DNA of 64,000 nt from an uncultured Bacilli bacterium. GTDB taxonomy: Bacteria; Bacillota_I; Bacilli_A; RF39; UBA660. A model generated the notes under the pieces. The model did no database searches. It saw only the letters and a program-made list of their open reading frames with translations, and was not told the origin of the DNA. The stretch is taken from NCBI GenBank assembly GCA_949425635.1, contig CASPWD010000001.1:248001-312000 (forward strand), written 5' to 3'. The translations under genes were made by a program, and so were the position numbers. Shown here piece by piece: positions 25,311 to 35,258 of the stretch (its first letter is position 1; each line of letters opens with the position of its first letter).

Positions 25311-25907
25311 ATGAGTAAAGTATCTATTATAAAAAGAATTGTCTTAGAAATCACAAGCAATGGAATAATCATTCTATATAACAACGAACTGTCTTCGCAT
25401 CAATTGTCTTCTGTGGAAAACTATAAAGTTATTAACAGAAAAAGTTTCGCAAATGATATAGAGACTATTTTAGAAAAAAATAACATATCTCCCTTAAGAG
25501 ACAAGATAAATATTTCAATAATAATTGATAAAACATATACAGATTTAGATCGTAAAAATTTTCTAACTATCTTTAAGTTCTTGAAGTTTAATAAAATAGA
25601 ATTTTTAGATATTACAAATATTTTAGATTTATCTGATAATGAAGCAGCTTTAGATATCGCAGAAAATAATATAAAGATTTATCATAAACAGAATGTCTAT
25701 AGTACCAACATCTATTTTTCTTTTATACAAGAAATACTCTATCTATATCTAAATAAGCTTGTTAAATTATATAATATTAATAATATAAAAGTGTTTGGAA
25801 ACTATAAAGATATTCCTATAATCTGCAATTATCTTGAAAAAAAACTCCATGTGAAGTTCTTAATTTATTCATACTCTGCCTACATGCCAATCAAATTGTT
25901 TACATAA
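25311..25907 (+). CDS. Hypothetical protein, 198 residues, next to spoIIQ
   Basis: No family is recognised with confidence. The 198-residue protein is rich in Ile, Asn and Lys and starts 17 bases after spoIIQ, so it is probably cotranscribed with it. Its order of elements, a front strand pair (IVLEITSNGIIIL), a stretch like IDKTYTDLDRKNFLTIFKFL, and then FLDITNILDLSDNEAALDIA, faintly recalls the actin-like fold of MreB/Mbl, which sits close to spoIIQ in Bacillus (mbl). No phosphate-binding Gly motif is visible, so if related it is degenerate and not an ATPase. The likeness is weak. Confidence 0.6.
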   Translation: MSKVSIIKRIVLEITSNGIIILYNNELSSHQLSSVENYKVINRKSFANDIETILEKNNISPLRDKINISIIIDKTYTDLDRKNFLTIFKFLKFNKIEFLDITNILDLSDNEAALDIAENNIKIYHKQNVYSTNIYFSFIQEILYLYLNKLVKLYNINNIKVFGNYKDIPIICNYLEKKLHVKFLIYSYSAYMPIKLFT

Positions 25908-25971
25908 AATTACTATTTTGTAAAGAAATTGAGAAACTTATGGTATAATTATAGTACGGAGGATGATGAAT

Positions 25972-26508
25972 ATGAAACTAAATATTCGTGGTGAAAAACT
26001 AACAATCACCAATTCAATGAAAGATTACATTACAGAAAAATTAGACAAACTGGATAAATATTTTGAAAATCCAGAAGAAATTAACACTAATGTTCTTGTA
26101 AGAGTAAAAGGTTTAGAACAAATCATCGAAGTAACTGCTCCAACAAAAAGATTTACTTTAAGAGCAGAAGAATCTAACGAAGATTTTTACGCAGCTGTTG
26201 ATCTTGTAGTATCTAAACTAGAAAGACAAATTAGAAAAAATAAAGATCGATTAAATAAAAAGTATAAAAATGTTGAAACTTTAGAATTTAATTTTAACTA
26301 CGAACCAGAAGAAAATGTAGAAGAAAATGTTGCTAGTATTGTTAAGAGGAAGAATATTTCAATGAAACCTATGGATGAAGAAGAAGCTATGCTACAAATT
26401 GAACTTCTAAATCATGATTTCTTCGTATTTAAAAATATTGATGAAGAATGTGTATCAGTTCTATATAAGAGAAAAGATAATAACTACGGAATTATTAATA
26501 TGAAATAA
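25972..26508 (+). CDS. hpf: Ribosome hibernation promoting factor, long form
   Basis: This 178-residue factor pairs 70S ribosomes into inactive 100S dimers in stationary phase. The N-terminal HPF/YfiA domain (1-100, starting MKLNIRGEKLTIT) blocks the decoding centre, and the C-terminal dimerisation domain (about 125-178, KRKNISMKPMDEEEAMLQIELLNHDFFVF) is typical of the long form. The start is ATG 25972, nine bases after ACGGAGG; ATG 25963 abuts that site. A TATAAT at 25944-25949 is the likely -10. It lies directly upstream of secA, as in Bacillus. Confidence 0.95.
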   Translation: MKLNIRGEKLTITNSMKDYITEKLDKLDKYFENPEEINTNVLVRVKGLEQIIEVTAPTKRFTLRAEESNEDFYAAVDLVVSKLERQIRKNKDRLNKKYKNVETLEFNFNYEPEENVEENVASIVKRKNISMKPMDEEEAMLQIELLNHDFFVFKNIDEECVSVLYKRKDNNYGIINMK

Positions 26509-26510
26509 TC

Positions 26511-26535
26511 AAGGGAGCCAATGCTCCTTTTTAAT
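26511..26535 (+). terminator. Terminator of hpf
   Basis: AAGGGAGC (26511-26518) pairs with GCTCCTTT (26523-26530), loop CAAT, then T bases. Confidence 0.88.
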
Positions 26536-26723
26536 TTTACGAATTTTTCAAAAAACGTTTTAAAAAGTGCATAAAGTAGGCAAATAATCCTAATTTTTAT
26601 TGAAATTGTTGATAAAATCCCTTACAATAATAATTACGTATAAAAAGATTAAAGAAAAGTAAAGGAAAAATGTTTTATCCTTTACATTTCTTTGATATAA
26701 TTAAAACTGTGGAGGTATGCGTA

Positions 26724-29222
26724 ATGGGATTATTTAGAAAATTAATCGACTCAGAATATAAAGAATTAAAAAGGTTTGAAAAAATAGCAAATAAAATCGT
26801 TGAATTAGAAGCAGAGATGACTTCTTTAACAGACGAAGAATTAAAAGCAAAAACAGCAGAATTTAGGGAAGCTTTAGACAATGGTACAGATTTAGAAGAA
26901 TTAGTAGTACCTGCATTTGCTGTTGTAAGAGAAGCAGCTTATCGTGTAATTGGTGAAAAACCATACTTTGTACAAATACTAGGTGGTTTAGCAATTCACT
27001 ATGGTAATATTGCTGAAATGAAAACAGGTGAAGGTAAAACATTAACTGAAACAATGCCTACTTACTTAAACGCTTTAACAGGTAAAGGTGTTCATATCAT
27101 AACAGTCAATGAGTTCCTTGCAAAACGTGACTCAGAATGGATGGGAAATATCTTTAGATTCCTAGGTTTAACAGTTGGTCTTAATCAACGTGAAATGTCA
27201 CCTGCTGATAAAAGAGCAGCATATAATTGTGATGTATTGTATTCAACAAATAACGAAATTGGTTTCGACTACTTAAGAGATAACATGGTTGTTAGAGCAT
27301 CAGACAGAGTACAAAGACCACTTAACTTTTGTATTGTCGACGAAGTTGACTCAATCTTAATCGATGAAGCAAGAACACCATTAATTATTTCAGGTGGCAA
27401 ATTTGATTCAAAAGATTTATATACTTCAGCAGATAGAGCAGTTAAGAGATTGAATGAAGAGGACTACACTGTAGATGAAAAAACAAAAAGTGTTTCATTA
27501 ACTGATAGTGGTGTAGAAAAGATAGAAAAAATCTTCCGTTTAAAAAATCTTTATGATTTAGAAAATGCCGTATTAGTTCATCACTTAAACCAATCATTAA
27601 AAGCGAATTATGGTTTCAAAATAGATGTTGACTATGTAGTAGAAGATGGTGCAATCATCATCGTTGACCAATTTACAGGTCGTTTAATGCATGGTCGTCA
27701 ATTTAGTGATGGTTTGCATCAAGCAATCGAAGCTAAAGAAGGCGTTAAGATTAACGAAGAAACTAAAACAATGGCAACAATTACATTCCAAAACTTATTT
27801 AGAATGTATGCTAAGTTATCAGGTATGACAGGTACTGCTAAAACAGAAGAAGAAGAATTTAGAGATATTTACAACATGTATGTTATCCAAATTCCTACAA
27901 ATAGACCAGTAGTCAGAGAAGATTTGCCAGATTTAGTATATGCAACTGAAAAAGGTAAATTTGCTGCTATTGTTAGAAAGATAAAAGAAATACATGAAAC
28001 TGGACAACCAATTCTAGTTGGTACAATCTCAGTTGAAAACAACGAAAAATTAAGTGCTTTACTTAAAAAAGAAGGCTTAAAACATGAAGTATTAAATGCT
28101 AAAAACCATGAAAGAGAAGCTGAAATCGTTGCAAAAGCTGGTGAAATTGGAGCTATCACAATTGCTACAAATATGGCCGGACGTGGTACCGATATCAAAC
28201 TAGCTGAAGGTGTTAAAGAACTTGGTGGATTATGTGTAATAGGTACAGAAAGACATGAATCACGTCGTATTGATAACCAATTACGTGGACGTTCTGGTCG
28301 TCAAGGAGATCCAGGTATGTCACAATTCTTCGTATCATTTGATGATGACTTAATGAGACGTTTTGGTACAGATAAAATTAAAGATATGCTTATCAGAGCA
28401 GGATTTACAGATGAACAATCAATTCGTTCTAAAGCATTCACTAAGAGTATTGAAACAGCTCAAAAGAAAGTAGAAGGAAACAACTACGATACTCGTAAAT
28501 CATTGCTTGACTACGATAATGTAATGAATGAACAAAGAGAAATAATTTATTCAAGAAGAAATGAAATTCTTGATCAAGAATCAATCTCTGATAGAACACA
28601 AGCTACATTCGATAGTAATATTGCCAACTTAGTTGATAGTCATATCGAACCAGAAGGATATTTAACAGAAGATGATAAATCAGAAATCATTGAGTACTTA
28701 AATACAAACCTTATTAAAACTACTAAACTTGAAGTATCAGAAATAATTGATATGAAAGATGAAATTGAAGTAAAAGAATACTTAACTAATAAAGTAAAAG
28801 AAGACTATGAAGAAAAAACTAAGAGTGTACCAAAGGAAATCATTAGTGAATTCGAAAAAGCAATAGCTTTAAGAGTTATTGATGAAGCTTGGATTGATCA
28901 TATCGGAGCTATGGAACACTTAAGAGAGGGTATTGGTCTTCGTGGTTATGGTCAAACTAATCCACTACAAGCTTATACTATGGAAGGTTATGACTTATTT
29001 GATGAACTAATGAGTAGCATCGAATCAAGAATCTCTATCTTCTTGCTTAAAGCTGAAGTAAGACAAAATACTGAAAGAAAAGAACAAAGAAATAACAACG
29101 TAGTTCATGATACACATGTTAAGACAAAAGGAACTCCTATTAAAAATGATAAAAAAGTAGGAAGAAATGACTTATGTCCTTGTGGATCAGGTAAAAAATA
29201 CAAATCTTGCTGTGGAAAGTAA
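26724..29222 (+). CDS. secA: Preprotein translocase ATPase SecA
   Basis: This 832-residue motor drives proteins through SecYEG. Walker A (MKTGEGKT) lies near residue 98, the DEAD-like VDEVDSILIDEAR near 205, the preprotein cross-linking domain at about 220-360, and the second helicase lobe with TNMAGRGTDI near 480. The protein ends in the SEC-C zinc finger (RNDLCPCGSGKKYKSCC), which binds SecB or lipids. The start is ATG 26724, behind TGGAGGTA; the upstream in-frame start at 26670 would add a leader before this site. It is essential. Confidence 0.97.
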   Translation: MGLFRKLIDSEYKELKRFEKIANKIVELEAEMTSLTDEELKAKTAEFREALDNGTDLEELVVPAFAVVREAAYRVIGEKPYFVQILGGLAIHYGNIAEMKTGEGKTLTETMPTYLNALTGKGVHIITVNEFLAKRDSEWMGNIFRFLGLTVGLNQREMSPADKRAAYNCDVLYSTNNEIGFDYLRDNMVVRASDRVQRPLNFCIVDEVDSILIDEARTPLIISGGKFDSKDLYTSADRAVKRLNEEDYTVDEKTKSVSLTDSGVEKIEKIFRLKNLYDLENAVLVHHLNQSLKANYGFKIDVDYVVEDGAIIIVDQFTGRLMHGRQFSDGLHQAIEAKEGVKINEETKTMATITFQNLFRMYAKLSGMTGTAKTEEEEFRDIYNMYVIQIPTNRPVVREDLPDLVYATEKGKFAAIVRKIKEIHETGQPILVGTISVENNEKLSALLKKEGLKHEVLNAKNHEREAEIVAKAGEIGAITIATNMAGRGTDIKLAEGVKELGGLCVIGTERHESRRIDNQLRGRSGRQGDPGMSQFFVSFDDDLMRRFGTDKIKDMLIRAGFTDEQSIRSKAFTKSIETAQKKVEGNNYDTRKSLLDYDNVMNEQREIIYSRRNEILDQESISDRTQATFDSNIANLVDSHIEPEGYLTEDDKSEIIEYLNTNLIKTTKLEVSEIIDMKDEIEVKEYLTNKVKEDYEEKTKSVPKEIISEFEKAIALRVIDEAWIDHIGAMEHLREGIGLRGYGQTNPLQAYTMEGYDLFDELMSSIESRISIFLLKAEVRQNTERKEQRNNNVVHDTHVKTKGTPIKNDKKVGRNDLCPCGSGKKYKSCCGK

Positions 29223-29266
29223 TATAAATTGCTTTAAACTTAGTATATTACAAAAACAACAAATTA

Positions 29267-29300
29267 AAAAAGGTCATCAAAAATGATGACCTTTTTGCTT
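29267..29300 (+). terminator. Terminator of secA
   Basis: AAAAAGGTCATCA (29267-29279) pairs with TGATGACCTTTTT (29284-29296) around AAAA: a 13-bp stem, one of the strongest in the window. Confidence 0.92.
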
Positions 29301-29384
29301 CTCATAAAACAAATTTAATATTTATAATAAGTTAACTTTATCGTTTTATATTATATTTGTTATAATGAAAATAGTGGTGATAGT

Positions 29385-30872
29385 ATGTTTAAAAAAATAG
29401 AAAAAAATTGGTTTTTTGTATTATTAATAATACCTTTTATATTTATTTGTATAGCTAATAACACTGTTGATAATGATATATGGTTTTTACTTAATAATGG
29501 AAAATACATAATTAATAATGGATTCCCAATAACTGATCCTTTTTCGTTACATGAAGGATTAAACTATATAATACAACAATGGTTATCATCTTTTATATTT
29601 TATAGTGTTCATTCTCTCTTTGGAAAAACTGGATTACTTATATTGCTATATGCAGTATTTTTCTTATTAATGTTTGTATATTATAAATTATCTTATTTAT
29701 TATGCAAAGATAGAAAAAAAGCTGTAATAATAACAAGCTTAGCCCTCCTTTTTATGAATGGTTACATAGTCCATAGACCTCAAATATTTACATACCTAAT
29801 ATTAATTACAGAATTATTGTTTCTAGAATTATATGTTCAAAAAAATAATAATAAATATTTATATATTTTACCCTTTTTGTCAATTTTATTGGTAAACTTT
29901 CATACATCAATGTGGTATTTTCAATTTGTCTTTATATTACCGTTTTTAGTAAATTCTATAAGTATTAAAAATATAACAATAGATAAAATAAGAATCAAAC
30001 CACTTATTATAGTTTTAGTATTTATGATACTTGGTGGATTAATAAATCCTTATAGCTATCAATCGTTATTATATATATTTAAATCTTATGGAATGAGCGA
30101 AATTAATAATACTATCGGTGAAATGAAAGCAATAGATTTTTCTGTACCACCTTTTAAAGTAATACTTATGTGCTTATTTTTAATACTATTCTTATGTAAT
30201 TTAAAAAAAGACTTAAAACTAGATGTTCGTCATTATTTATTTATATGTGGAACAACAATTCTTGCTTTTATGCATGCAAAAGGCTATCCATACTTTATAA
30301 TTGCTTTTTTCTTTTCGTTGTCATATCTAATAAAAAATTTAAATCTAAAAATTAAAATAAAACAAAAATGGATAAAAGCTACATGTCATGGTTTAAAAAT
30401 AGGATTAACCTTAATGCTATCAATTACTTTTTTTATAACGATGTATTACTCAATAACAGAATTTTCCTTCGGCAATTATTCAGAAGGAGAGATAATAGAT
30501 TATATTGCTGATAATTATGATCCAGACAAAGTTCGATTATATGTCGATTTTAATAATGGAGCTTATGCAGAATATTTGGGTATGAAGTCATATATTGACG
30601 GAAGAGCAGAGTTATATTTTAAAAAATTTAATGGCAAGAGTGACATATTTATTGAATCTTTAAATATAGAAGATGACAATCGTGATTTTGACTATGAAGA
30701 TTTTATTAACAGATATAAATTTACCCACTTAATTGTTAAGACTGATACATACTTTGAAGAATATTTAGATAATAACAATGATTATGAAGTAGTTTATGAA
30801 CAATATCCTAATCCATTTTCTAAGGATGTCGTAATAAATAAATTATATTCTTTAAAAAATATAGATAAATAA
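29385..30872 (+). CDS. Multi-pass membrane protein, probable GT-C glycosyltransferase
   Basis: This 495-residue protein has about ten membrane segments over residues 10-360 and a soluble C-terminal part (about 370-495). A conserved-looking first external loop, NTVDNDIWFLLNNGKY, has an acidic pair just after helix 1, and the next motif is FPITDPFS. This matches GT-C enzymes, which transfer sugars from lipid-phosphate donors with a catalytic Asp in that loop. The C-terminal part ends in a beta-rich fold. The acceptor is unknown; it could modify cell-surface protein or polymer. The gene is alone between secA and the next two unknown genes and starts at ATG 29385 with GTGGTGATAG. Confidence 0.68.
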   Translation: MFKKIEKNWFFVLLIIPFIFICIANNTVDNDIWFLLNNGKYIINNGFPITDPFSLHEGLNYIIQQWLSSFIFYSVHSLFGKTGLLILLYAVFFLLMFVYYKLSYLLCKDRKKAVIITSLALLFMNGYIVHRPQIFTYLILITELLFLELYVQKNNNKYLYILPFLSILLVNFHTSMWYFQFVFILPFLVNSISIKNITIDKIRIKPLIIVLVFMILGGLINPYSYQSLLYIFKSYGMSEINNTIGEMKAIDFSVPPFKVILMCLFLILFLCNLKKDLKLDVRHYLFICGTTILAFMHAKGYPYFIIAFFFSLSYLIKNLNLKIKIKQKWIKATCHGLKIGLTLMLSITFFITMYYSITEFSFGNYSEGEIIDYIADNYDPDKVRLYVDFNNGAYAEYLGMKSYIDGRAELYFKKFNGKSDIFIESLNIEDDNRDFDYEDFINRYKFTHLIVKTDTYFEEYLDNNNDYEVVYEQYPNPFSKDVVINKLYSLKNIDK

Positions 30873-30947
30873 TAAATATATAAATGTATAATACTTTTAT
30901 ATATATATGTTAAAACAAAAAATTAAATATAGAAAAGAGGTGTTTTT

Positions 30948-31457
30948 ATGTTACAAAGAGGTCATTTTACAATTCCAAATGTATTAGAACTTCCCAATAT
31001 AATTCCAGATGAAAGAGGAATTTCTAAAGTAATTGAACTAGATTATATGGGAAAATATGAATTTGAAGGAAATGCTATTCCTATTTCAAGAATGTTTATA
31101 GAATATAATAAAGATTTTTACGAATTTGTCCCTGTAGATATTTATAATAAAAATGGAAATCAAATGTTCTTATATATTAATACTTATCTGCTTTTAGCTA
31201 AAGATTCAGAATCTATCCATAAAATGGCTGAAAAACAAATAAATAAAAATTATTCACTATATGAATATATCAATCATCCAGAAGAAGCTTCATGTGACTT
31301 TTGGTGGGATATTCAAGGGGACTACTTTATTTTCTTTGGTGAAGAGAGAAAAGAACTTGTTGAATATTTTATAAATACTTGCTTTACAAAAGATGGTGGA
31401 AAAGAATCAATCAAACAAAAGCTTCACAAAGCTGGATATAAATTAAATGATGACTAA
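30948..31457 (+). CDS. Hypothetical protein, 169 residues
   Basis: No family is recognised. It is a soluble, acidic 169-residue protein, mostly beta at the front and helical at the end; DFWWDIQGDYFIFFGEERKE is the most striking stretch. It starts at ATG 30948 behind AAGAGGTG and is followed after 70 bases by a second unknown gene. Both lie between secA and prfB, where Bacillus has none. Confidence 0.65.
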   Translation: MLQRGHFTIPNVLELPNIIPDERGISKVIELDYMGKYEFEGNAIPISRMFIEYNKDFYEFVPVDIYNKNGNQMFLYINTYLLLAKDSESIHKMAEKQINKNYSLYEYINHPEEASCDFWWDIQGDYFIFFGEERKELVEYFINTCFTKDGGKESIKQKLHKAGYKLNDD

Positions 31458-31527
31458 TAAAACATATGATTTTAATAGCATATAAATAATCAATAATGTA
31501 TAATAAAATTAGAAGGAAGGTTTTGGT

Positions 31528-32421
31528 ATGACAATTGCTGAAGCAAAAAGATTTTATGAAACAGATAGACAAGAATATATTCCAGAAAAAAACAGAGAAT
31601 TTATGGCTTGGCTATATGAAAAACTACAAAAGGGATATAATCCTTACTTGGATTTGGAAAGTATAAAAGATTTAATTCAAAAAATAAAAACTTGGTATGA
31701 AATGAAATATCCTAATAGAGAATTAGAATATAGAAAAGGCGTTATAAGTACTGAATTCGAAGGAATTAATAACATTTCAGAAAATATGGATTTTGAGCAA
31801 CTAAGATATCGTCTTCATCATTCTGAATTAGAAACTCTTGATTGCAAATATCGTAGTAATAGCGGTTATTGTCAACCAGACTGGGGAGGATATGATCAGA
31901 GAATTTCTGATAGTACTGGTTGGATTGATTTCATTGGTTTTAAAGTTGATGCTCAATTACCTAGCGAAATGAAAATAGTAAGAATGATGTCAGCAACAGC
32001 CATCGGCGGTCTTATATCCCCATACGAAATGACTCGCTTAGATGATTTCTTGCCAACAGTGCCAACAGAGTTCATCACAATAAAAGATTTAATAGATATT
32101 ATAAGAAATAGTTCTAATATGACTTCAACAGATTTAGATAAAATAGAATTTACACATGAAACAGATTTAGAACTAAGGACTAAAATCTTTGATATGATAA
32201 ATCTAGCTCTAATTTATTCGAAAGAAACTATTCCAGAATATGGTCAAGAACGTGCTCGTAAATTTAGTGAAGATGTTAATGCTAAATATAATATTTCTAT
32301 ATCTACACCAGATATAACTGAATTGATTTTAAATACACGAGAATCCACTGATAGAATAGAAAGATTAAGAATATCTAATTTAAAAAGAAAAGTAAAAAAA
32401 ATAGAGAAAAAGAATAATTAA
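31528..32421 (+). CDS. Hypothetical protein, 297 residues
   Basis: No family is recognised. The 297-residue soluble protein has a helical N terminus (KNREFMAWLYEKLQKGY), a Gly- and Trp-containing middle (SGYCQPDWGGYDQRISDSTGW) and a long basic coiled tail ending in KKIEKKNN. It starts at ATG 31528 behind GAAGGAAGG and ends at a small hairpin. A repeat-free, ordinary codon-use gene; no transfer signs are seen. Confidence 0.65.
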   Translation: MTIAEAKRFYETDRQEYIPEKNREFMAWLYEKLQKGYNPYLDLESIKDLIQKIKTWYEMKYPNRELEYRKGVISTEFEGINNISENMDFEQLRYRLHHSELETLDCKYRSNSGYCQPDWGGYDQRISDSTGWIDFIGFKVDAQLPSEMKIVRMMSATAIGGLISPYEMTRLDDFLPTVPTEFITIKDLIDIIRNSSNMTSTDLDKIEFTHETDLELRTKIFDMINLALIYSKETIPEYGQERARKFSEDVNAKYNISISTPDITELILNTRESTDRIERLRISNLKRKVKKIEKKNN

Positions 32422-32452
32422 GGAGTAACATTTTGTTGCTTCTTTTATTATG
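32419..32452 (+). terminator. Terminator after the 297-residue gene
   Basis: AGGAGTAAC pairs with GTTGCTTCTTT (one G-U pair) around an ATTTT loop, with T bases. The stem is short, so this is moderate evidence. Confidence 0.55.
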
Positions 32453-32650
32453 AAACAAACATACAAACACTCTTTACACTATACCGAACAAATATTCTAA
32501 AACGCCTTGCTTTCTCAAAACAAAACTCGTATAATAAATAGTACAAAAAAGTGAAATCAACTTGAATAGAAATTATTCGACTTAAAACTTCAAATTAAAA
32601 TAAATACCTAATTTATGACTATGTTATAATAATTGAAAGGACTGATTATA

Positions 32651-33746
32651 ATGGAATTAAGAGAAATTAAACAAAAGTTAAATGAACTAACAATAAAATT
32701 AAACGACATCGGGAGGTCACTTTGACATAGATGATAAAATAAGTCGTATAAAAGCAATAGAATCATTAATGAATGAACCTAATTTTTGGGATGATATTGA
32801 TAAAGCTAATAAAAAAAATCAAGAATTAACTATCCTAAAAAAAGAGAGTACATCTTATAACAACTTAAATAAAGAATTATTATCTAGTAAAGATATATTA
32901 GAACTTATCGAACTAGAACCATCAGTAGAACTTCAAGAAGAACTAGAGTCAAGCCTTGAAATATTAACAACGAACATCGAAGAATTAGAACTTGCGACTT
33001 TGCTTAATGGTGAATATGCTGAATCAGATTGCTACCTAGAAATTCATCCAGGAGCAGGTGGTACTGAATCATGTGACTGGGCTAATATGTTATTACGTAT
33101 GTATGAACGATTCTGTGATAAAATGAATTATAAATACGAACTAATCGAACAACAAGCTGGTGAAGAAGCTGGTATTAAATCAGCCACAATTCATATTAAA
33201 GGTGCATATGCTTATGGATACCTAAAATGTGAAAGTGGTGTTCATCGTTTAGTGAGAATATCTCCATTTGATTCAAATAAAAGAAGACATACTTCATTTG
33301 CATCTGTATCAGTAGTACCAGAGATTGATCAAAATATTAATATTGAAATAAAAGAAGAAGACATTAGGATAGATGTTTATTGCGCTAGCGGTCATGGTGG
33401 ACAAGGCGTAAATACCACACCATCTGCAGTAAGAATTACACACTTTCCAAGTAAAATAGTAGTAACTTGTCAAAATGAAAGAAGTCAATTACAAAATAAA
33501 GAACAGGCCATGAAAGTTTTAAAAGGAAAGCTATACGCCCTAGAAGCGGAACGAAAAGATAGAGAGCTAAAAGCCCTAAAAGGTATTAGTACTGGTATCG
33601 ATTTTGGTAGTCAAATAAGAAGTTATGTTCTAGAACCATATACTTTAGTAAAAGATACACGCTCAGGTTACGAAACAGCGGAAGCAAGTAAAGTTTTAGA
33701 TGGTGATATAAAACCATTTATAGAATCGATTTTAAAATCAAAATAA
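32651..33746 (+). CDS. prfB: Peptide chain release factor 2, with programmed +1 frameshift
   Basis: RF2 ends translation at UAA and UGA. The reading frame starts with ATG 32651, runs 24 codons, and hits TGA at 32723-32725; a +1 shift at CTT-TGA-C then continues to 33746, giving about 364 residues. Upstream GGGAGG (32711-32716) acts as the internal Shine-Dalgarno, as in the classical autoregulated prfB. The RF2 specificity motif SPF lies in RISPFDSNKRR, and the GGQ loop is SGHGGQGVNTT. A TATAAT at 32625-32630 is a likely -10. The neighbourhood after secA matches Bacillus. Confidence 0.96.
32711..32726 (+). promoter_or_regulatory. Programmed +1 ribosomal frameshift site of prfB
   Basis: GGGAGG, three spacer bases, CTT, in-frame TGA and C form the standard shift cassette. 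Low RF2 slows reading of the TGA and favours the slip, so RF2 regulates its own synthesis. This spacing equals that of Escherichia coli prfB. Confidence 0.95.
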
Positions 33747-33904
33747 TCTTTAAAACGCTAAAATGTCTAAGAAAAGAACACTAAACTTAAAAATACAAGA
33801 AAAAATATTCGTAGAAACATATTTTTTAACTAAAAATAGCTTCTAAAATAATTGTTGCTTTAAGAAGAAATATAATATAAAATACTCGGAAAAGAGGGAT
33901 AACT

Positions 33905-35224
33905 ATGAAAGAAACCATTGCTTACCTTAATAGTTTACTTGCATCAGGGGATACAATTGTCATTGGTTTATCAGGTGGACCAGATTCGATGTGTCTTTTA
34001 GATATAATTTCATCATTAGACAAAAATATTAACATAATTTGTGCTCATATAAACCATAATATTAGAGAAGAAAGTAAAAATGAAATGGCTTTCATTAGGA
34101 AATATTGTAAAATAAAAAAAATAACATTAGAAACAACAACTTTTGATAAAAAAAGTCTTAATGAAAACTATAATGAATTAGAATTACGTGAAAAAAGGTA
34201 TCTTTTCTTTGAAGAAATCTTAAAAAAATATAATGCTAAGTATTTATTTACTGCCCATCATGGAGATGATCTAGTTGAAACAATTTTAATGAGAATTACT
34301 AGAGGATCAACTCTAAAAGGTTACACAGGTTTCCAGATAGAAACAACTAAAAGGAATTATCGCATTATAAAGCCTTTAATATTTATGACTAAAGATGATA
34401 TTGAATTATACAATAAAGAACACGATATCCCATCGGTTAAGGATAAAACTAATGATGAAGACAATTATACAAGAAACAGATATCGTCATAATGTTCTTCC
34501 TTTCTTAAAAAAAGAAAACAAAGATATTCATTTAAAATACTTAAAATTTAGTAGAGAACTATTAAAATATTATAACTTTGTAGACAAGATTATTAGTGAA
34601 GAAATAGAAAATCGTTATAATAAGAAAATACTTGATATAACAAGTTTCGACAAATTAGATAAACTGATTCAAACTAAAATAATAGAATATATTTTAGATG
34701 ATAACTACGATAGAAACCTTTACTTAGTAAATGACAAACATATTACATTAATACTTGATATCATAAATAGTCCAAAGCCAAATGTAGAAATTAATTTGCC
34801 TGATAATTTAAGAATTACAAAAACGTATAACAAGCTTAAAATTACACGCAAAAAGAAAGAATGCAGTACTTACAATTTGATTATTAACAATGAAGTAACA
34901 CTACCAAATGGCAAGATTATAAAAATGATTGAAGATACTGATAAAAATAGTAATTACTACATAAAATTAAATAGTAAAGAAATAAGGTTGCCTTTATATG
35001 TTAGAACTAGAAAAGATGGAGATAAAATGGTCGTAAAAAACATGACTTCATCTAAAAAATTAAAAGATATATTTATCAATTGCAAACTTTCAAAAGAAGA
35101 AAGAGATATGCAACCAATCGTTGTTGATAGTGGAGGCGAAATTATCTGGCTTCCAGGCCTAAAAAAATCTAAATTTGATAAATCAAAGGGCGAAAACTAT
35201 GATATAATATTATGGTATAATTAA
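33905..35224 (+). CDS. tilS: tRNA(Ile)-lysidine synthase TilS
   Basis: This 439-residue enzyme converts C34 of the AUA-reading tRNA-Ile to lysidine, making it read AUA. The PP-loop ATP motif is SGGPDS at residues 22-27, with HINHNIREESKNE and the RxNRYRHNVLPFL motif further on. The C-terminal substrate-binding domain starts near residue 340. AUA codons are very common in this genome, so the enzyme should be essential. The start is ATG 33905, behind AAGAGGGAT. In Bacillus hpt separates tilS from ftsH; here it is missing and tilS runs straight into ftsH. Confidence 0.95.
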   Translation: MKETIAYLNSLLASGDTIVIGLSGGPDSMCLLDIISSLDKNINIICAHINHNIREESKNEMAFIRKYCKIKKITLETTTFDKKSLNENYNELELREKRYLFFEEILKKYNAKYLFTAHHGDDLVETILMRITRGSTLKGYTGFQIETTKRNYRIIKPLIFMTKDDIELYNKEHDIPSVKDKTNDEDNYTRNRYRHNVLPFLKKENKDIHLKYLKFSRELLKYYNFVDKIISEEIENRYNKKILDITSFDKLDKLIQTKIIEYILDDNYDRNLYLVNDKHITLILDIINSPKPNVEINLPDNLRITKTYNKLKITRKKKECSTYNLIINNEVTLPNGKIIKMIEDTDKNSNYYIKLNSKEIRLPLYVRTRKDGDKMVVKNMTSSKKLKDIFINCKLSKEERDMQPIVVDSGGEIIWLPGLKKSKFDKSKGENYDIILWYN

Positions 35225-35258
35225 ATTTATGTAAAATTTTATATGAAGGAGAAAAATA

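Noticed and set aside
32651-32768. prfB could be a frameshifted pseudogene, because the long frame begins without a normal start
   Set aside because: The break is the classical programmed +1 site with an internal ribosome binding sequence; both parts are intact.
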